Of a DNA stretch of 64,000 nucleotides, positions 41,142 to 50,186 are shown piece after piece. The notes under the pieces are model-generated. The model had not been told where the DNA came from. It searched no databases and saw only the letters and a program-made list of their open reading frames with translations. Every line of letters begins with the position of its first letter. Position 1 is the first letter of the stretch. The position numbers and the translations under genes were made by a program. Source of the stretch: VXRN01 sp963664365 (GTDB lineage Bacteria; Chloroflexota; Dehalococcoidia; Lucifugimonadales; UBA1123); assembly GCA_963664365.1 (NCBI GenBank), contig OY761144.1, positions 2,418,001 to 2,482,000 on the forward strand. The letters are read 5' to 3'.

Positions 41142-42713
41142 ATGCCGCAGCCCAACTTTCAGAACCGAACGCTGTTCCACTGTGACAACCTGCCCGTCCT
41201 GCGAGGCATGAACAGTGAAACCGTCCACCTGATCGCCACGGACCCCCCGTTCAACAAAGGCAGAGACTTCCACGCCACGCCGGACAGCCTCGCGTCCGGG
41301 GCGAGATTTCAAGACCGTTGGTCATGGGACCGCGACGTGCATGAGGACTGGGTTGACAGCATCAAAGACGACTGGCCTGCGGTCCATGCCATCATCGAAG
41401 CGTCGAAGGCCACCTACGGCAACGACATAGCTGCGTTCCTATGCTTCATGGCGGTGCGCCTAGTCGAGATGCACCGGGTTCTCCGGCAAGACGGGAGTAT
41501 GTATCTCCACTGTGACCCAACGGCGAGCCACTACCTGAAATCATTGATGGACTCCATATTCGGACGCCGCAACTTTCAGAACGAGATCACTTGGCAACGG
41601 ACTACCGCGCATAGCGATGCCGTCCGCTATGGAAGGAACTTTGACATCATCCTGTTTTACTCGAAGAGTGAGCGCTGGACATGGAGTACTCAGTATCAGG
41701 ACTATGACCAAGCCTACATAGAATCGCACTATCGCTACAAAACTGATGATGGCCGTTTGTATAGGACCGACAACCTAACGGCGACCGGGTTAAGCGGTGG
41801 CGGATACGAGTATGAGTGGAATGGTATTACCCGTATATGGCGTCGTCCGCGCGAAAGCATGAAACTCTTACATGAGCAAGGACGCATCCGTTACACCCGC
41901 AACGGCGTGGCAGAGTACATACGTTACCTTGACGAGATGCCGGGTGTGCCGCTTCAGGCGCTCTGGAGCGACATCAACGCGATCAACTCTCAAGCTCGCG
42001 AGCGCGTCGGCTACCCCACGCAGAAACCCTTGGCCCTCTACGAGCGAATCATCCAAGCATCCAGCAATGAAGGCGACATCGTGCTTGACCCGTTCGCGGG
42101 CTGCGCTACAACCCCCATCGCCGCCGAGAGGCTTGGGCGTCAGTGGGTTGGCATAGACATCTGGGACCGCGCCTACAAGACCGTCCTCGACAGGATGGAG
42201 TCCGAAGGTCTAGCCGTCCCCCGCGCGCCCGAAGACGTAGAGGAGCCTTGCAACGGACGACTGCTGACCTTTGGCGACATTCACTACTCCAAGACTCCGC
42301 CCGAACGGACGGATGAGGGAGAGGTCGCTGCCCCCATCCTGCGCCTGAAGCTTAAACGCCCAATGGAACCCTGGCAGCGTCTATCACACAAGCAGATCGT
42401 CGATAACCTGGTCACGGCCCAGACCGGGGTTAGTGGCATGGTCGTCTGCGCCGGTTGCGGACGGGAACTGGAGCGCGAGTTCATGCAGCTTGACCATATA
42501 CAGCCGCGCGCCGAAGGCGGCGCGAACGACATTACCAACCGAATCCTGCTCTGCCAGCCATGCAACGGACGCAAGAGCGCAGACCTGACTCTCAGAGGCT
42601 TGATACGGGAAAACAAGCGGCAGGACTGGATGCAGAGCGAGTCGCGCGCCAAGCTCGCACAGGACAGCGCGCGAGTGAAGGCCGACATGATCCGAGATGG
42701 TTTGATATGTTAG
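41142..42713 (+). CDS. DNA methyltransferase (N4/N6, beta class) fused to an HNH nuclease domain
   Basis: 523 residues. The catalytic motif DPPF is at 34-37 and the AdoMet motif DPFAGCAT near 315, so motif IV precedes motif I (beta-class order). SMYLHCDPTASHYLK near 125 and WGIDIWDRA-type residues after motif I support amino-methyltransferase activity on adenine or cytosine-N4. Residues about 433-480 carry an HNH zinc-finger nuclease: CAGC, QLDHIQPRAEGG, ITNRILLCQPCNGRKS. Having methylase and nuclease in one chain is unusual. No separate restriction or specificity gene adjoins it. It is followed by a 375-base region with a long hairpin. Confidence 0.9.
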   Translation: MPQPNFQNRTLFHCDNLPVLRGMNSETVHLIATDPPFNKGRDFHATPDSLASGARFQDRWSWDRDVHEDWVDSIKDDWPAVHAIIEASKATYGNDIAAFLCFMAVRLVEMHRVLRQDGSMYLHCDPTASHYLKSLMDSIFGRRNFQNEITWQRTTAHSDAVRYGRNFDIILFYSKSERWTWSTQYQDYDQAYIESHYRYKTDDGRLYRTDNLTATGLSGGGYEYEWNGITRIWRRPRESMKLLHEQGRIRYTRNGVAEYIRYLDEMPGVPLQALWSDINAINSQARERVGYPTQKPLALYERIIQASSNEGDIVLDPFAGCATTPIAAERLGRQWVGIDIWDRAYKTVLDRMESEGLAVPRAPEDVEEPCNGRLLTFGDIHYSKTPPERTDEGEVAAPILRLKLKRPMEPWQRLSHKQIVDNLVTAQTGVSGMVVCAGCGRELEREFMQLDHIQPRAEGGANDITNRILLCQPCNGRKSADLTLRGLIRENKRQDWMQSESRAKLAQDSARVKADMIRDGLIC

Positions 42714-43088
42714 CGGATGCGGTGCAGATGGTGCAGGTAGGGTGCAACTTTAATTCTCAAATCTGCACCCTCTCCCAAAGCTGGACCGATCCTCTCCCAG
42801 CTTTGGCGGGTGCAGATGGTGCAGATGGTGCAGGTTTTTCAAAAAACTTTTCCACCCCCTGAAGCTCTAGACTCAATAAAGTTGACACAATGCGACTCAA
42901 CTTCGGCGTCCGGTGTACACTCCCCCACCATCCCGCCAATCCTCCCATCCTATAAATCCTGATTCTGACCATATCGCCACCCATCCTTTGCCCGCCAACA
43001 ACCCCCGTGCTAGAATCCCAACGGCGGTTGTTCAATCTGACACAGAGCCGCCTCACCAATCCCACCGACGAAAGCGAGGACAGCGAAC
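42714..43088. other. Non-coding region with GGTGCAG iterations
   Basis: 375 bases with no gene. The first 120 bases contain five or more copies of (AT)GGTGCAG in both halves of a long inverted repeat (42761-42817), followed by TTTTTCAAAAAACTTTTCC. The rest shows nothing beyond a TTGACA at 42882 and TATAAA near 42950 that do not pair at a usual distance. Confidence 0.6.
42761..42817. repeat. Long two-segment hairpin after the methyltransferase-HNH gene
   Basis: ATCTGCACC (42761-42769) pairs with GGTGCAGAT (42809-42817) and CCAAAGCTGG (42775-42784) pairs with CCAGCTTTGG (42797-42806), separated by small internal loops and a 12-base apical loop. It may be a terminator-like or recognition structure. 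Confidence 0.7.
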
Positions 43089-44261
43089 ATGGCTCTCCCG
43101 GAGCGAATGAAGTTCGGCATCTTCTTGGCCCCGTTCCACTGGCACGACGAGAACCCGACCGTCGGATACCGGCGCGACTTCGAACTGCTCGAATGGCTGG
43201 ACTACCTAGACTTCGACGAAGCCTGGATTGGCGAGCACCACAGCGCCGGCTGGGAGACCATCCCGTCGCCCGAACTGTTCATCGCCGCCGCCGCCGAGCG
43301 CACCAAGCACATCAAGCTCGGAACCGGCGTCATCAGCCTGCCCTACCATCACCCGCTGATGGTCGCCAACCGCATGGTGCAACTAGACCACATGACGCGC
43401 GGACGCGCGATGCTCGGAGTCGGCCCCGGCGCGCTCATGACCGATGCCTACATGCTCGGCATAGACCCCGTCGATCAGCGCCGCCGAATGGACGAGTCCA
43501 TGGGCATCGTCAAGCGCCTCCTCACCGAAACCGAGCCGATAACCTACGAAGGCTCGTGGTTCACCCTCCGCGAGGCCACCTGCCACCTCCGCCCTTATAC
43601 AAAGCCCTGCTTCCCCATCGCGGTAGCCGCCGCCCAGTCGCCGTCCGGCATGGTTCTCGCCGGAAAGTACGGCCTCGGCGTGCTCTCGCTCAGCGTACCC
43701 CGCGAAGGCTCCCACGCGCGGGACATGAAAGACTTCTGGAAGATCGCCGAGGATACCGCCGAGCAGTACGGAAACACAATGGACCGCAGCGAGTGGCGCG
43801 TCGTCATGGCTGTCTTCCTAGCCGATACCAAGAAAGAGGCGCTGGAGCAGGCGAGAGTCGGAGCCGGCCGCTTCCAACGTGAGTACTTCGAGCATACGCT
43901 CGGACTCCCCGCCGTCGACTGCCCTAAGGACAAAATTGTGGACATGATGGTAGAGAATGGCGCGTGGTGCGTCGGAACCCCCGACGACCTCATCGAGACC
44001 ATCCACCGCCTGGACGAATCCACCGGCGGTTTCGGCGGATTCCTAGTCCAGGCGACCGAGTTCGGCACACGCCAGCAGGTCCTCCACAGCTACGAGCTTA
44101 TGTCGCGCTACGTCATGCCCCACTTCCAGGGTTCGACCGCAAGCCTTCACCAGTCCCGGGAGCAGGCCATCGCCATCAAGGACGAACTCGCCGATCTCAA
44201 AGACCGCGCAATGGCCCGCGCCTCCGCCGACTACGACGCCCAGCGCACGTCCCCTAACTAG
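43089..44261 (+). CDS. LLM-class flavin-dependent monooxygenase 2
   Basis: A 390-residue paralogue of the gene at 37944 sharing FGIFLAPFHWHDENP, FDEAWIGEHHSAGWE, LGTGVISLPYHHPLMV and GRAMLGVGPGALMTDA. It lacks the polar C-terminal tail of that protein. It is followed after 17 bases by a TPP-dependent enzyme gene, so the two probably form an operon acting on the same metabolite. Substrate unknown. Confidence 0.9.
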   Translation: MALPERMKFGIFLAPFHWHDENPTVGYRRDFELLEWLDYLDFDEAWIGEHHSAGWETIPSPELFIAAAAERTKHIKLGTGVISLPYHHPLMVANRMVQLDHMTRGRAMLGVGPGALMTDAYMLGIDPVDQRRRMDESMGIVKRLLTETEPITYEGSWFTLREATCHLRPYTKPCFPIAVAAAQSPSGMVLAGKYGLGVLSLSVPREGSHARDMKDFWKIAEDTAEQYGNTMDRSEWRVVMAVFLADTKKEALEQARVGAGRFQREYFEHTLGLPAVDCPKDKIVDMMVENGAWCVGTPDDLIETIHRLDESTGGFGGFLVQATEFGTRQQVLHSYELMSRYVMPHFQGSTASLHQSREQAIAIKDELADLKDRAMARASADYDAQRTSPN

Positions 44262-44278
44262 CACAGAAGGACAAGCAC

Positions 44279-45877
44279 ATGCCAACAATGACAGGCGGCG
44301 AGGCTCTCGCCAAGTCACTCTACCGCGAGGGAGTCAGGGTCATATTCGGACTTCCCGGCGTCCAGCTTTACCACGCCCTGGACGGACTGGCGCGCGAGCC
44401 GGGAATCCAATTCATTGTGACGCGACACGAGCAGGCGACGGCGTACATGGCCGACGGCTACGCCCGCGCATCCGGACAGATCGGAACCGCGTTGGTCGTG
44501 CCCGGCCCCGGACTCCAGAACGCCAGCGCGGCCATAGGCACCGCCTACGCGGCCTCGTCGCCGGTTCTCGTCGTCGCCGGACAAGTGGAGCGCGACCTGA
44601 TTGGCGTCGACCGCGGCGTCCTGCACGAGATCAACGACCAGCTAGATACCATCAAGCCCGTCACCAAGTGGGCGAAGCGCATCCTAGATCCGGCGGAGAT
44701 ACCGGAGGCCGTCCACGAGGCCTTCCGCCATCTGAAGACCGGCAGGCCGAGGCCCGTCGAGATCGAGATACCTCCCGAGACGCTGGCTGACGAGACAGAC
44801 GTTGACCTGTTCGAGCCTGAGGAGTACGCAGCCGAGATCCCAAGAGACGACGAGATTCAGTCCGCGGCCCGCATGATTCTCGACGCCAACAACCCGATCC
44901 TGCTGGTCGGAGGCGGCGCGATTGCCTCCAACGCCACAAAGTCGCTGACCGCATTCGCGGAGTTCCTCCAGGCGCCCGTCTCCATGACCGCCGAGGGCCG
45001 AGGCGCGCTGTCCGACCATCACTACCTGTCGCTCGGCGGCCTCAACCTGCGCGGCGACCCGTACATGCAGCGCTGGTCGGATCACGACCTCGTCATCCTC
45101 GTCGGCACCCGAAACGCCTACCCCGGATTCCTGACTCAGAAGGCGCTCCAGATAGACATCGACCCCGACGAGATCGGCAGAAACTACGAAAACACCGTCG
45201 GACTCGTGGGAGATGCCGCGCACACGCTCGATAAACTCATGACGGCGATGTCGGCGATGAGTAGCCCGCGAAGAAGCCGCGAGGACGAGATGCGCGCGCT
45301 CCGCAAGCAGAGGGAAACGACCCTGCCGAGGAGAGAGCCGCAGTACTCGTTTCTCAAGGCGATCAGGAACGCGGTCCCTGAAGACGGTATCGTCATCTCC
45401 GGCATGACGCAGGTCGGCTACTACAGCCGCGTCAACTACCCCGTTTACGAACCCAGGACATACTTCACAAGCTCATACTATGGCAATCTCGGCTACGCAT
45501 ACCCCGTCGCGCTCGGAGCGAAGGTCGCCCAGCCGGACAAGGCCGTAGTCGCCATATCGGGCGACGGCGGGTTCATGTTCTGCTCCCAGGAGATGGCAAC
45601 CGCCGTCAAGCACGGCATCAACGCCGTCGTGGTCGTCTTCAACGACAACGCCTTTGGCAACGTGCTCAGAGACCAGACGACCCGCTTCGACGGCCGCACG
45701 ATCGGCGCCGAACTTCACAACCCCGACTTCATGAAACTCGCCGACGCCTACGGAGTTCGCGGCGTCCGCGTCGAAGGCGCAGACAACCTGGAGTCCGCGC
45801 TCAGCGAGTCCCTGACAATCCAGAGGCCGACGCTCATAGAAGTCCCCGTCGGAATGATGCCCAACCCATTCAGTTAG
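44279..45877 (+). CDS. Thiamine-pyrophosphate-dependent enzyme (acetolactate synthase/benzoylformate decarboxylase type)
   Basis: 532 residues in the three-domain TPP enzyme layout. The catalytic Glu is in TRHEQATAYMADGYARASG near residue 52, the central domain follows (DANNPILLVGGGAI near 203) and the TPP/Mg motif GDGGFMF...NDNAFGN near 430-455. It could be a decarboxylase or a synthase. Biosynthetic IlvB is unlikely because no ilvH/ilvN small subunit adjoins it; the flavin monooxygenase partner suggests catabolism. Confidence 0.9.
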   Translation: MPTMTGGEALAKSLYREGVRVIFGLPGVQLYHALDGLAREPGIQFIVTRHEQATAYMADGYARASGQIGTALVVPGPGLQNASAAIGTAYAASSPVLVVAGQVERDLIGVDRGVLHEINDQLDTIKPVTKWAKRILDPAEIPEAVHEAFRHLKTGRPRPVEIEIPPETLADETDVDLFEPEEYAAEIPRDDEIQSAARMILDANNPILLVGGGAIASNATKSLTAFAEFLQAPVSMTAEGRGALSDHHYLSLGGLNLRGDPYMQRWSDHDLVILVGTRNAYPGFLTQKALQIDIDPDEIGRNYENTVGLVGDAAHTLDKLMTAMSAMSSPRRSREDEMRALRKQRETTLPRREPQYSFLKAIRNAVPEDGIVISGMTQVGYYSRVNYPVYEPRTYFTSSYYGNLGYAYPVALGAKVAQPDKAVVAISGDGGFMFCSQEMATAVKHGINAVVVVFNDNAFGNVLRDQTTRFDGRTIGAELHNPDFMKLADAYGVRGVRVEGADNLESALSESLTIQRPTLIEVPVGMMPNPFS

Positions 45878-45883
45878 GCGCTT

Positions 45884-46312
45884 CTACGCCGCCCTGTCCT
45901 CGATTACGAGGTTGCGACCGACGGCGCGCAGTGCCTTCGCGACTCCGCTGATGTGAGAACGATGATCGGGGTCCAGCAGCTTACGCACAGCCGACTCACT
46001 CAGACTCAGCCGCTCCGCGAGTTCTACCTTCGTGACGCCCTGCTCCCGCATGGCTGTGTACAGCGCCAACTTCCCCGCTACGACTGGCGGGACCACTATC
46101 ATTTCCTGACCATCCACAGCCGGACTAGGACTGGGTATGTCCCATCGCTCGCGCACGTACCCCGCCAGGGCAACGGCTAGGGCGTCCTCCGCCATCTCCA
46201 GCGCCTCACCCCTATCGTCTCCGCAAGTCAAGGCGCCTGGAACGTCCGGGAAAGACACAAAGAAACCACCCTCATCCTCCGGTGTGAGCACACATGGATA
46301 GACGTACCGCAT
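45884..46312 (-). CDS. HicB-like antitoxin with helix-turn-helix C-terminus (orphan)
   Basis: A 142-residue protein: MRYVYPCVLTPEDEGGFFVSFPDVPGALT and a DRGEALEMAEDALAVALAGY helix form a HicB fold, and TKVELAERLSLSESAVRKLL is a helix-turn-helix. The ATG at 46312 has GGGAGGA nine bases upstream. A separate hicA is missing; only its last 20 codons remain immediately upstream (46315-46377). It may survive as a transcription regulator or as an antidote to other HicA toxins. Confidence 0.85.
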   Translation of the reverse strand: MRYVYPCVLTPEDEGGFFVSFPDVPGALTCGDDRGEALEMAEDALAVALAGYVRERWDIPSPSPAVDGQEMIVVPPVVAGKLALYTAMREQGVTKVELAERLSLSESAVRKLLDPDHRSHISGVAKALRAVGRNLVIEDRAA

Positions 46313-46314
46313 AA

Positions 46315-46377
46315 CTAAAAATCCTCCCTCGGAATATCCAAGTCCCTCAACATGGAAGCCAGAAGTCCAGTGCCAGG
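46315..46377 (-). pseudogene. HicA toxin relic (C-terminal 20 codons)
   Basis: The minus-strand frame reads PGTGLLASMLRDLDIPREDF then TAG, two bases before the hicB-like ATG. This matches the usual HicA ending (PGT..SILRD..I..EEF) and the usual hicA-hicB spacing. Upstream the frame is soon closed by a stop, and the DNA is occupied by the end of the ABC ATPase gene at 46383. Confidence 0.75.
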
Positions 46378-46382
46378 CGTCG

Positions 46383-47438
46383 CTACTCCTCAGAATACAC
46401 CACAAACGGTATCGTCTTGACCGCGCTCGGTCTTACGCGAGATCCGGCCGGCAGCGTCGAGAACGACCGCCGTCTCGATCTAACGACCGCGCCTGAGTCC
46501 AGCCTGACCTTGAGAATCACCTCGTCGCCTCTAAATTCGCGCGATACGACGATCCCCTGACCTTCCCGGTCCGGAATCAACTCCAAGTCGTCGGGATGAA
46601 TGAGCGTCGAGACGCCGCGGCCGGCAGACAGACCGTCGTCGGGAGATACGCACTTCAGCGCTCCCAACTCCGTATCGACCCTCCCGTCCGCCCTCACGAC
46701 TCCGGGGATGAAGTCGCACGTGCCGGTCAACCTGGCAATATCAGGGGTCGCCGGAAAGTGATACACCCGCTCCGGCGTGTCGATTTGCAGAAGCTCCCCC
46801 TCCACCATCACCCCTACCCTGTCCGCCATCGCGAACGCGCCTTCGCGATCATGCGTCACGAACATCGCGGCGGCGCTCTCGGAGCGCAGTATCCGTTCGA
46901 CCTCGTCCCTCAGCCGCTGCCGCATCGACGAGTCGAGATTGCTGAACGGCTCGTCCAATAGCACCGTGACGGGGTTCGGAGCGAGGGTTCTGGCCAAGGC
47001 GACTCGCTGCTGCTGTCCGCCCGACAGCTCATGAGGGAATCGGCTTCCCATCCCGCCCATTCCGACCAGGTCCATCATCTGCTCGACCCTTCCGGGACGA
47101 GTGCCCTCGGAGAGCTTCTGCAGGCCGAACTCGATGTTGCGCTCCACGCTCAGGTGCGGGAACAGAGCGTACTCTTGGACGACCATTCCGATGTTGCGCT
47201 CTTCGGGAGGAATGGCGAGCCGTGGACCCGATACTTCACGGTCCTGGATGTGTATCGAGCCTTCTGAAGGCAACTCGAAACCGGCGATCAGCCGCAGCAA
47301 AGTCGTCTTGCCCGACCCGCTCGGGCCGAGAATCGACACTATCTCGCCCGGCCAGACCTCGAGGTCCACCGCATCGACGGCGAGAACAGCGCCGAACCTC
47401 TTGGTGAGGCCAAGGCACCGGATAACCGGAGCGCTCAT
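46383..47438 (-). CDS. fbpC: Ferric-iron-type ABC transporter ATP-binding protein
   Basis: A 351-residue ATPase with Walker A GPSGSGKTT near residue 37, LSGGQQQRVALARTL near 138, Walker B TVLLDEPFSNLD near 158, and a C-terminal TOBE-like regulatory region (about 240-350). The order SBP-permease-ATPase and the family place it with FbpABC/AfuABC importers. Its start overlaps the permease stop by four bases. Iron specificity is inferred; spermidine/putrescine or molybdate relatives are less likely. Confidence 0.88.
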   Translation of the reverse strand: MSAPVIRCLGLTKRFGAVLAVDAVDLEVWPGEIVSILGPSGSGKTTLLRLIAGFELPSEGSIHIQDREVSGPRLAIPPEERNIGMVVQEYALFPHLSVERNIEFGLQKLSEGTRPGRVEQMMDLVGMGGMGSRFPHELSGGQQQRVALARTLAPNPVTVLLDEPFSNLDSSMRQRLRDEVERILRSESAAAMFVTHDREGAFAMADRVGVMVEGELLQIDTPERVYHFPATPDIARLTGTCDFIPGVVRADGRVDTELGALKCVSPDDGLSAGRGVSTLIHPDDLELIPDREGQGIVVSREFRGDEVILKVRLDSGAVVRSRRRSFSTLPAGSRVRPSAVKTIPFVVYSEE

Positions 47439-48976
47439 TGCCTGACGCTACGCTCCTTCAGCACGAGAACCGCCATGGGAATGGACGAGACCAGAATCAG
47501 CATCAGCGCGGGCGCTGCGGCGCGGGCGAAGAACGCCTCTTCAGAGGCGGACCACACCGCGGTCGCCAGCGTCTTGAAGCCCAGCGGTCCCAGAATCAGA
47601 GTTGCCGGAAGCTCTTTCATAGTTAGCAGAAAGACCAGCGCGCCTCCCATCAGCAGTCCGGACCTCATCAGAGGCCCGGTGACTGACAGCATAACACGCA
47701 ATGGGCTCCTGCCCAGAACTCTGGCGGATTCCTCCAGTCTTGGGCTGATCTGCGCCAGAGATGAACGGACCGCTCCGAGCGCGGCCGGCAGGAACAGGAT
47801 GACGTACCCGAAGCACAGAAGCCAGATTGTTTGATAGAGCGGAGTCACGAGGCGGCTGCCGAAGAACACCAGCGCGAGCGCGACCACGATCCCCGGCATG
47901 GCGTATCCGGTGTGACTGACCCTGTACACCATCGTCGAGATCGGGCCGGGATGCCGAACCATAATCGCCGCGACCGGGATCGCCAGCAGCGCCGACGCGA
48001 CAGCCGCCAGCAGCGACACGCCCACCGCGTTCCAAGCGGCTCGCCACAGCAGCAAGAGAGGTTCGCCGGCGGACATGCCGTTGACGAGCCAGTAGCCGAG
48101 GACTAACGTGGGAAGCCCCAGCGCCGCGAGAACGACGAGCCAAGCGACTCCGGCGGCAGGCCATCTCAGCGCCTTCAGCCGAACTGTCGGTTGAGGCCGT
48201 TCCGAACCGGAAGACGACCGATAGTAACGACTCCGGCCCCGCGCCAAGTTTTCGAGAACCAGCACGACCGACGCGAGTCCGACCAGGCCGAGCGCGAGCA
48301 CGGCGGCGATGGTCCGCGCGAAAGCCGCCTGGTACTGCTGGTATATCGCCCAAGTGAATGACTCGTAGCGCATCAACGACACCGCGCCGAAGTCGCTCAG
48401 TGTGTAGAGCGCGACGAGCAGCGATCCGGATATCATCGCCGGGCGAAGCTGCGGAAGCGTCAGCCTGAAGAACGTGCTGGCCGTGCCGTGTCCCAGAAGA
48501 CGCGCCGATTCATCCAAGCTAGGATCCATTCGCGTCAGCGCGGCCCTAACCGTGAGATAGACGTATGGATAGCTCAGAAGGATGAGCGTTGCCGACGCGC
48601 CCGGAAGTCCGTAGATCTCGGGCAGCCGTGAAACGCCGAGCGGTTCGAGAATATCCTGCAACAGGCCCTTCGGCCCCAGCGCCGAGACTGCGAGGAAGCC
48701 GCCGACGTAGGTCGGTATCACCAGTGGCAGCGCGACTAGTACCGACAGAAGGCGGCGCATCGGCATGTCGGTCCGCGCCGTCAGCCATGCGAGCGGAACG
48801 CCGATGAGCAGTGTTCCGCCCGTCACGACAATCACCAGGAGAACGGACCGCCATAGAATCTGAGCGGTGCGAACCCTGAAGAAAAGCTCCCAAGCCTCTG
48901 ACGGGGCGCCGAGGCTCCTGACCGCGAGGTAGGCCAGCGGCAGAGCCATGGCGGCGCCAACGATCAGCGCGGGCAC
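47435..48976 (-). CDS. fbpB: Ferric-iron-type ABC transporter permease (fused double permease)
   Basis: At least 513 residues with about 12 hydrophobic segments in two homologous halves; the permease loops are LDESARLLGHGTASTFFRLTLPQLRPA (first half) and LEESARVLGRSPLRVML (second). FbpB/AfuB-type proteins have this double form. The first standard start is GTG 48976, which has no ribosome site and leaves no cytoplasmic N-terminus. The frame stays open upstream to 49048, where a CTG is preceded by AAGGA; the typical Arg/Pro-rich leader (SGRPRPPALLTV) lies in that extension, so the true start may be the CTG. Confidence 0.88.
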   Translation of the reverse strand: MPALIVGAAMALPLAYLAVRSLGAPSEAWELFFRVRTAQILWRSVLLVIVVTGGTLLIGVPLAWLTARTDMPMRRLLSVLVALPLVIPTYVGGFLAVSALGPKGLLQDILEPLGVSRLPEIYGLPGASATLILLSYPYVYLTVRAALTRMDPSLDESARLLGHGTASTFFRLTLPQLRPAMISGSLLVALYTLSDFGAVSLMRYESFTWAIYQQYQAAFARTIAAVLALGLVGLASVVLVLENLARGRSRYYRSSSGSERPQPTVRLKALRWPAAGVAWLVVLAALGLPTLVLGYWLVNGMSAGEPLLLLWRAAWNAVGVSLLAAVASALLAIPVAAIMVRHPGPISTMVYRVSHTGYAMPGIVVALALVFFGSRLVTPLYQTIWLLCFGYVILFLPAALGAVRSSLAQISPRLEESARVLGRSPLRVMLSVTGPLMRSGLLMGGALVFLLTMKELPATLILGPLGFKTLATAVWSASEEAFFARAAAPALMLILVSSIPMAVLVLKERSVRQ

Positions 48977-49063
48977 AGTCAGCAGCGCCGGCGGGCGTGG
49001 CCTGCCGCTAGGCCACGCCAGGCTTGGGAGCAGCGAGATAGTATTCAGCGCTTGTCCTTGGCT

Positions 49064-50167
49064 CTACGGAATCACGCCCGTGCTCCGCAGCAGTTCTTCA
49101 GTGCCGGCCAAGTCGTCCAGAAGAGCGAAGTCTATGTCCGGCCCGTTCAAATTCTCGATGGGAGGCAGAAGCCGGTGAGTCTTGATGCCCTCGACCAGCG
49201 GATACTCATAAGTGGATGCCGCGAAGTACTGCTGAGCGACCTTCGACAGCAGGAACCTCACGAACGCCTCGGCGTTGACCGAGTTCGACGCGGCGCTCAG
49301 GATACCCGTGCCGGCGACCATCACTAGGCTTCCAGGGCCGCCGTCGTTGAGGAACAAGTTGCGCGCGCCGAAGTCGTCGCCGTGTTCGGCGAGGAACCTA
49401 TGGAGATAGTAGTGGTTGACCAGCCCGACGTCCACCTCGCCCTTTCCGGCGGCCTCCACGATGGGAGTGTTCTTGGGGAACACCTTTACGTCGTTCTCCA
49501 ACATGCCTTCCAACCAAGCGCGCGTCTCATCCTCACCCCAAAGGTGCCGCATGGCCGTGACCATGACCCTAAACGATGCGTTGGTCGGAGGCCACCCAAT
49601 TCGGCCCTTCCACTTCGGGTCAGTAAGCTCTTGTACCGAATTCGGTAACTCGCTTTCGCTCAGGCCGGTATTATAGACGATGACCCTCGCTCGCCCGGAT
49701 ACTCCGACCCACTTGCCGTTCGAGGACCTAGCCCACTCAGGCACGGCCAGGGTAACGTCGGACGGCAGCGGCTTGAACATCTCGGACAGTGCCCCCAGCG
49801 CGCCGGGGTCCTGTGCCCAGAAGACGTCCGCCGGCGAGCGCCTGCCCTCCTCCTGGAGAGTGGCCGCCATCTCGGACGTGCTGCCGTATTTGACCTGCAC
49901 GTCGATTCCGGTGGCCTCTTCGAACTGCTCGATGATCGGACCGGTCAGCGACTCGCTGCGTCCTGAATAGACCACCAACCTGCCGGATTCTTCCGTGCCC
50001 GCGGTGGCTCCCTTCTCTGCGGTGGTGTCTTGGTTTGTATCCCCCGAACTGCATCCGACGGAGAGCAGCAGGATTCCAACCACGACCGCCGTCCAAAGGG
50101 CGAGACCGGACTTCCCAACTATATGCCTTGCTGAGAATCGAGACGCGATCACGCTAAACTCCCGCAT
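49064..50167 (-). CDS. fbpA: Ferric-iron-type ABC transporter substrate-binding lipoprotein
   Basis: 367 residues. Residues 1-40 form a lipoprotein signal (LLLSVGC, Cys near 40) and then a Gly/Thr linker. LVVYSGRSESLTGPIIEQFEEATGI and VQVKYGSTSEMAATLQEEG are typical of family 1/FbpA binding proteins, and HYYLHRFLAEHG holds the Tyr-Tyr pair near residue 254 that often binds ferric iron. It heads the operon with the permease and ATPase. Confidence 0.9.
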   Translation of the reverse strand: MREFSVIASRFSARHIVGKSGLALWTAVVVGILLLSVGCSSGDTNQDTTAEKGATAGTEESGRLVVYSGRSESLTGPIIEQFEEATGIDVQVKYGSTSEMAATLQEEGRRSPADVFWAQDPGALGALSEMFKPLPSDVTLAVPEWARSSNGKWVGVSGRARVIVYNTGLSESELPNSVQELTDPKWKGRIGWPPTNASFRVMVTAMRHLWGEDETRAWLEGMLENDVKVFPKNTPIVEAAGKGEVDVGLVNHYYLHRFLAEHGDDFGARNLFLNDGGPGSLVMVAGTGILSAASNSVNAEAFVRFLLSKVAQQYFAASTYEYPLVEGIKTHRLLPPIENLNGPDIDFALLDDLAGTEELLRSTGVIP

Positions 50168-50186
50168 CCTGATTTGATATGGATAT

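Noticed and set aside
42714..43000. CRISPR-like array suggested by the repeated GGTGCAG units
   Set aside because: Units are only about nine bases, irregularly spaced and symmetrical about a hairpin, with no spacers and no cas genes.
45884..46312. Complete second hicAB system
   Set aside because: Only the C-terminal 20 codons of hicA remain, so the locus is an orphan antitoxin rather than a working pair.
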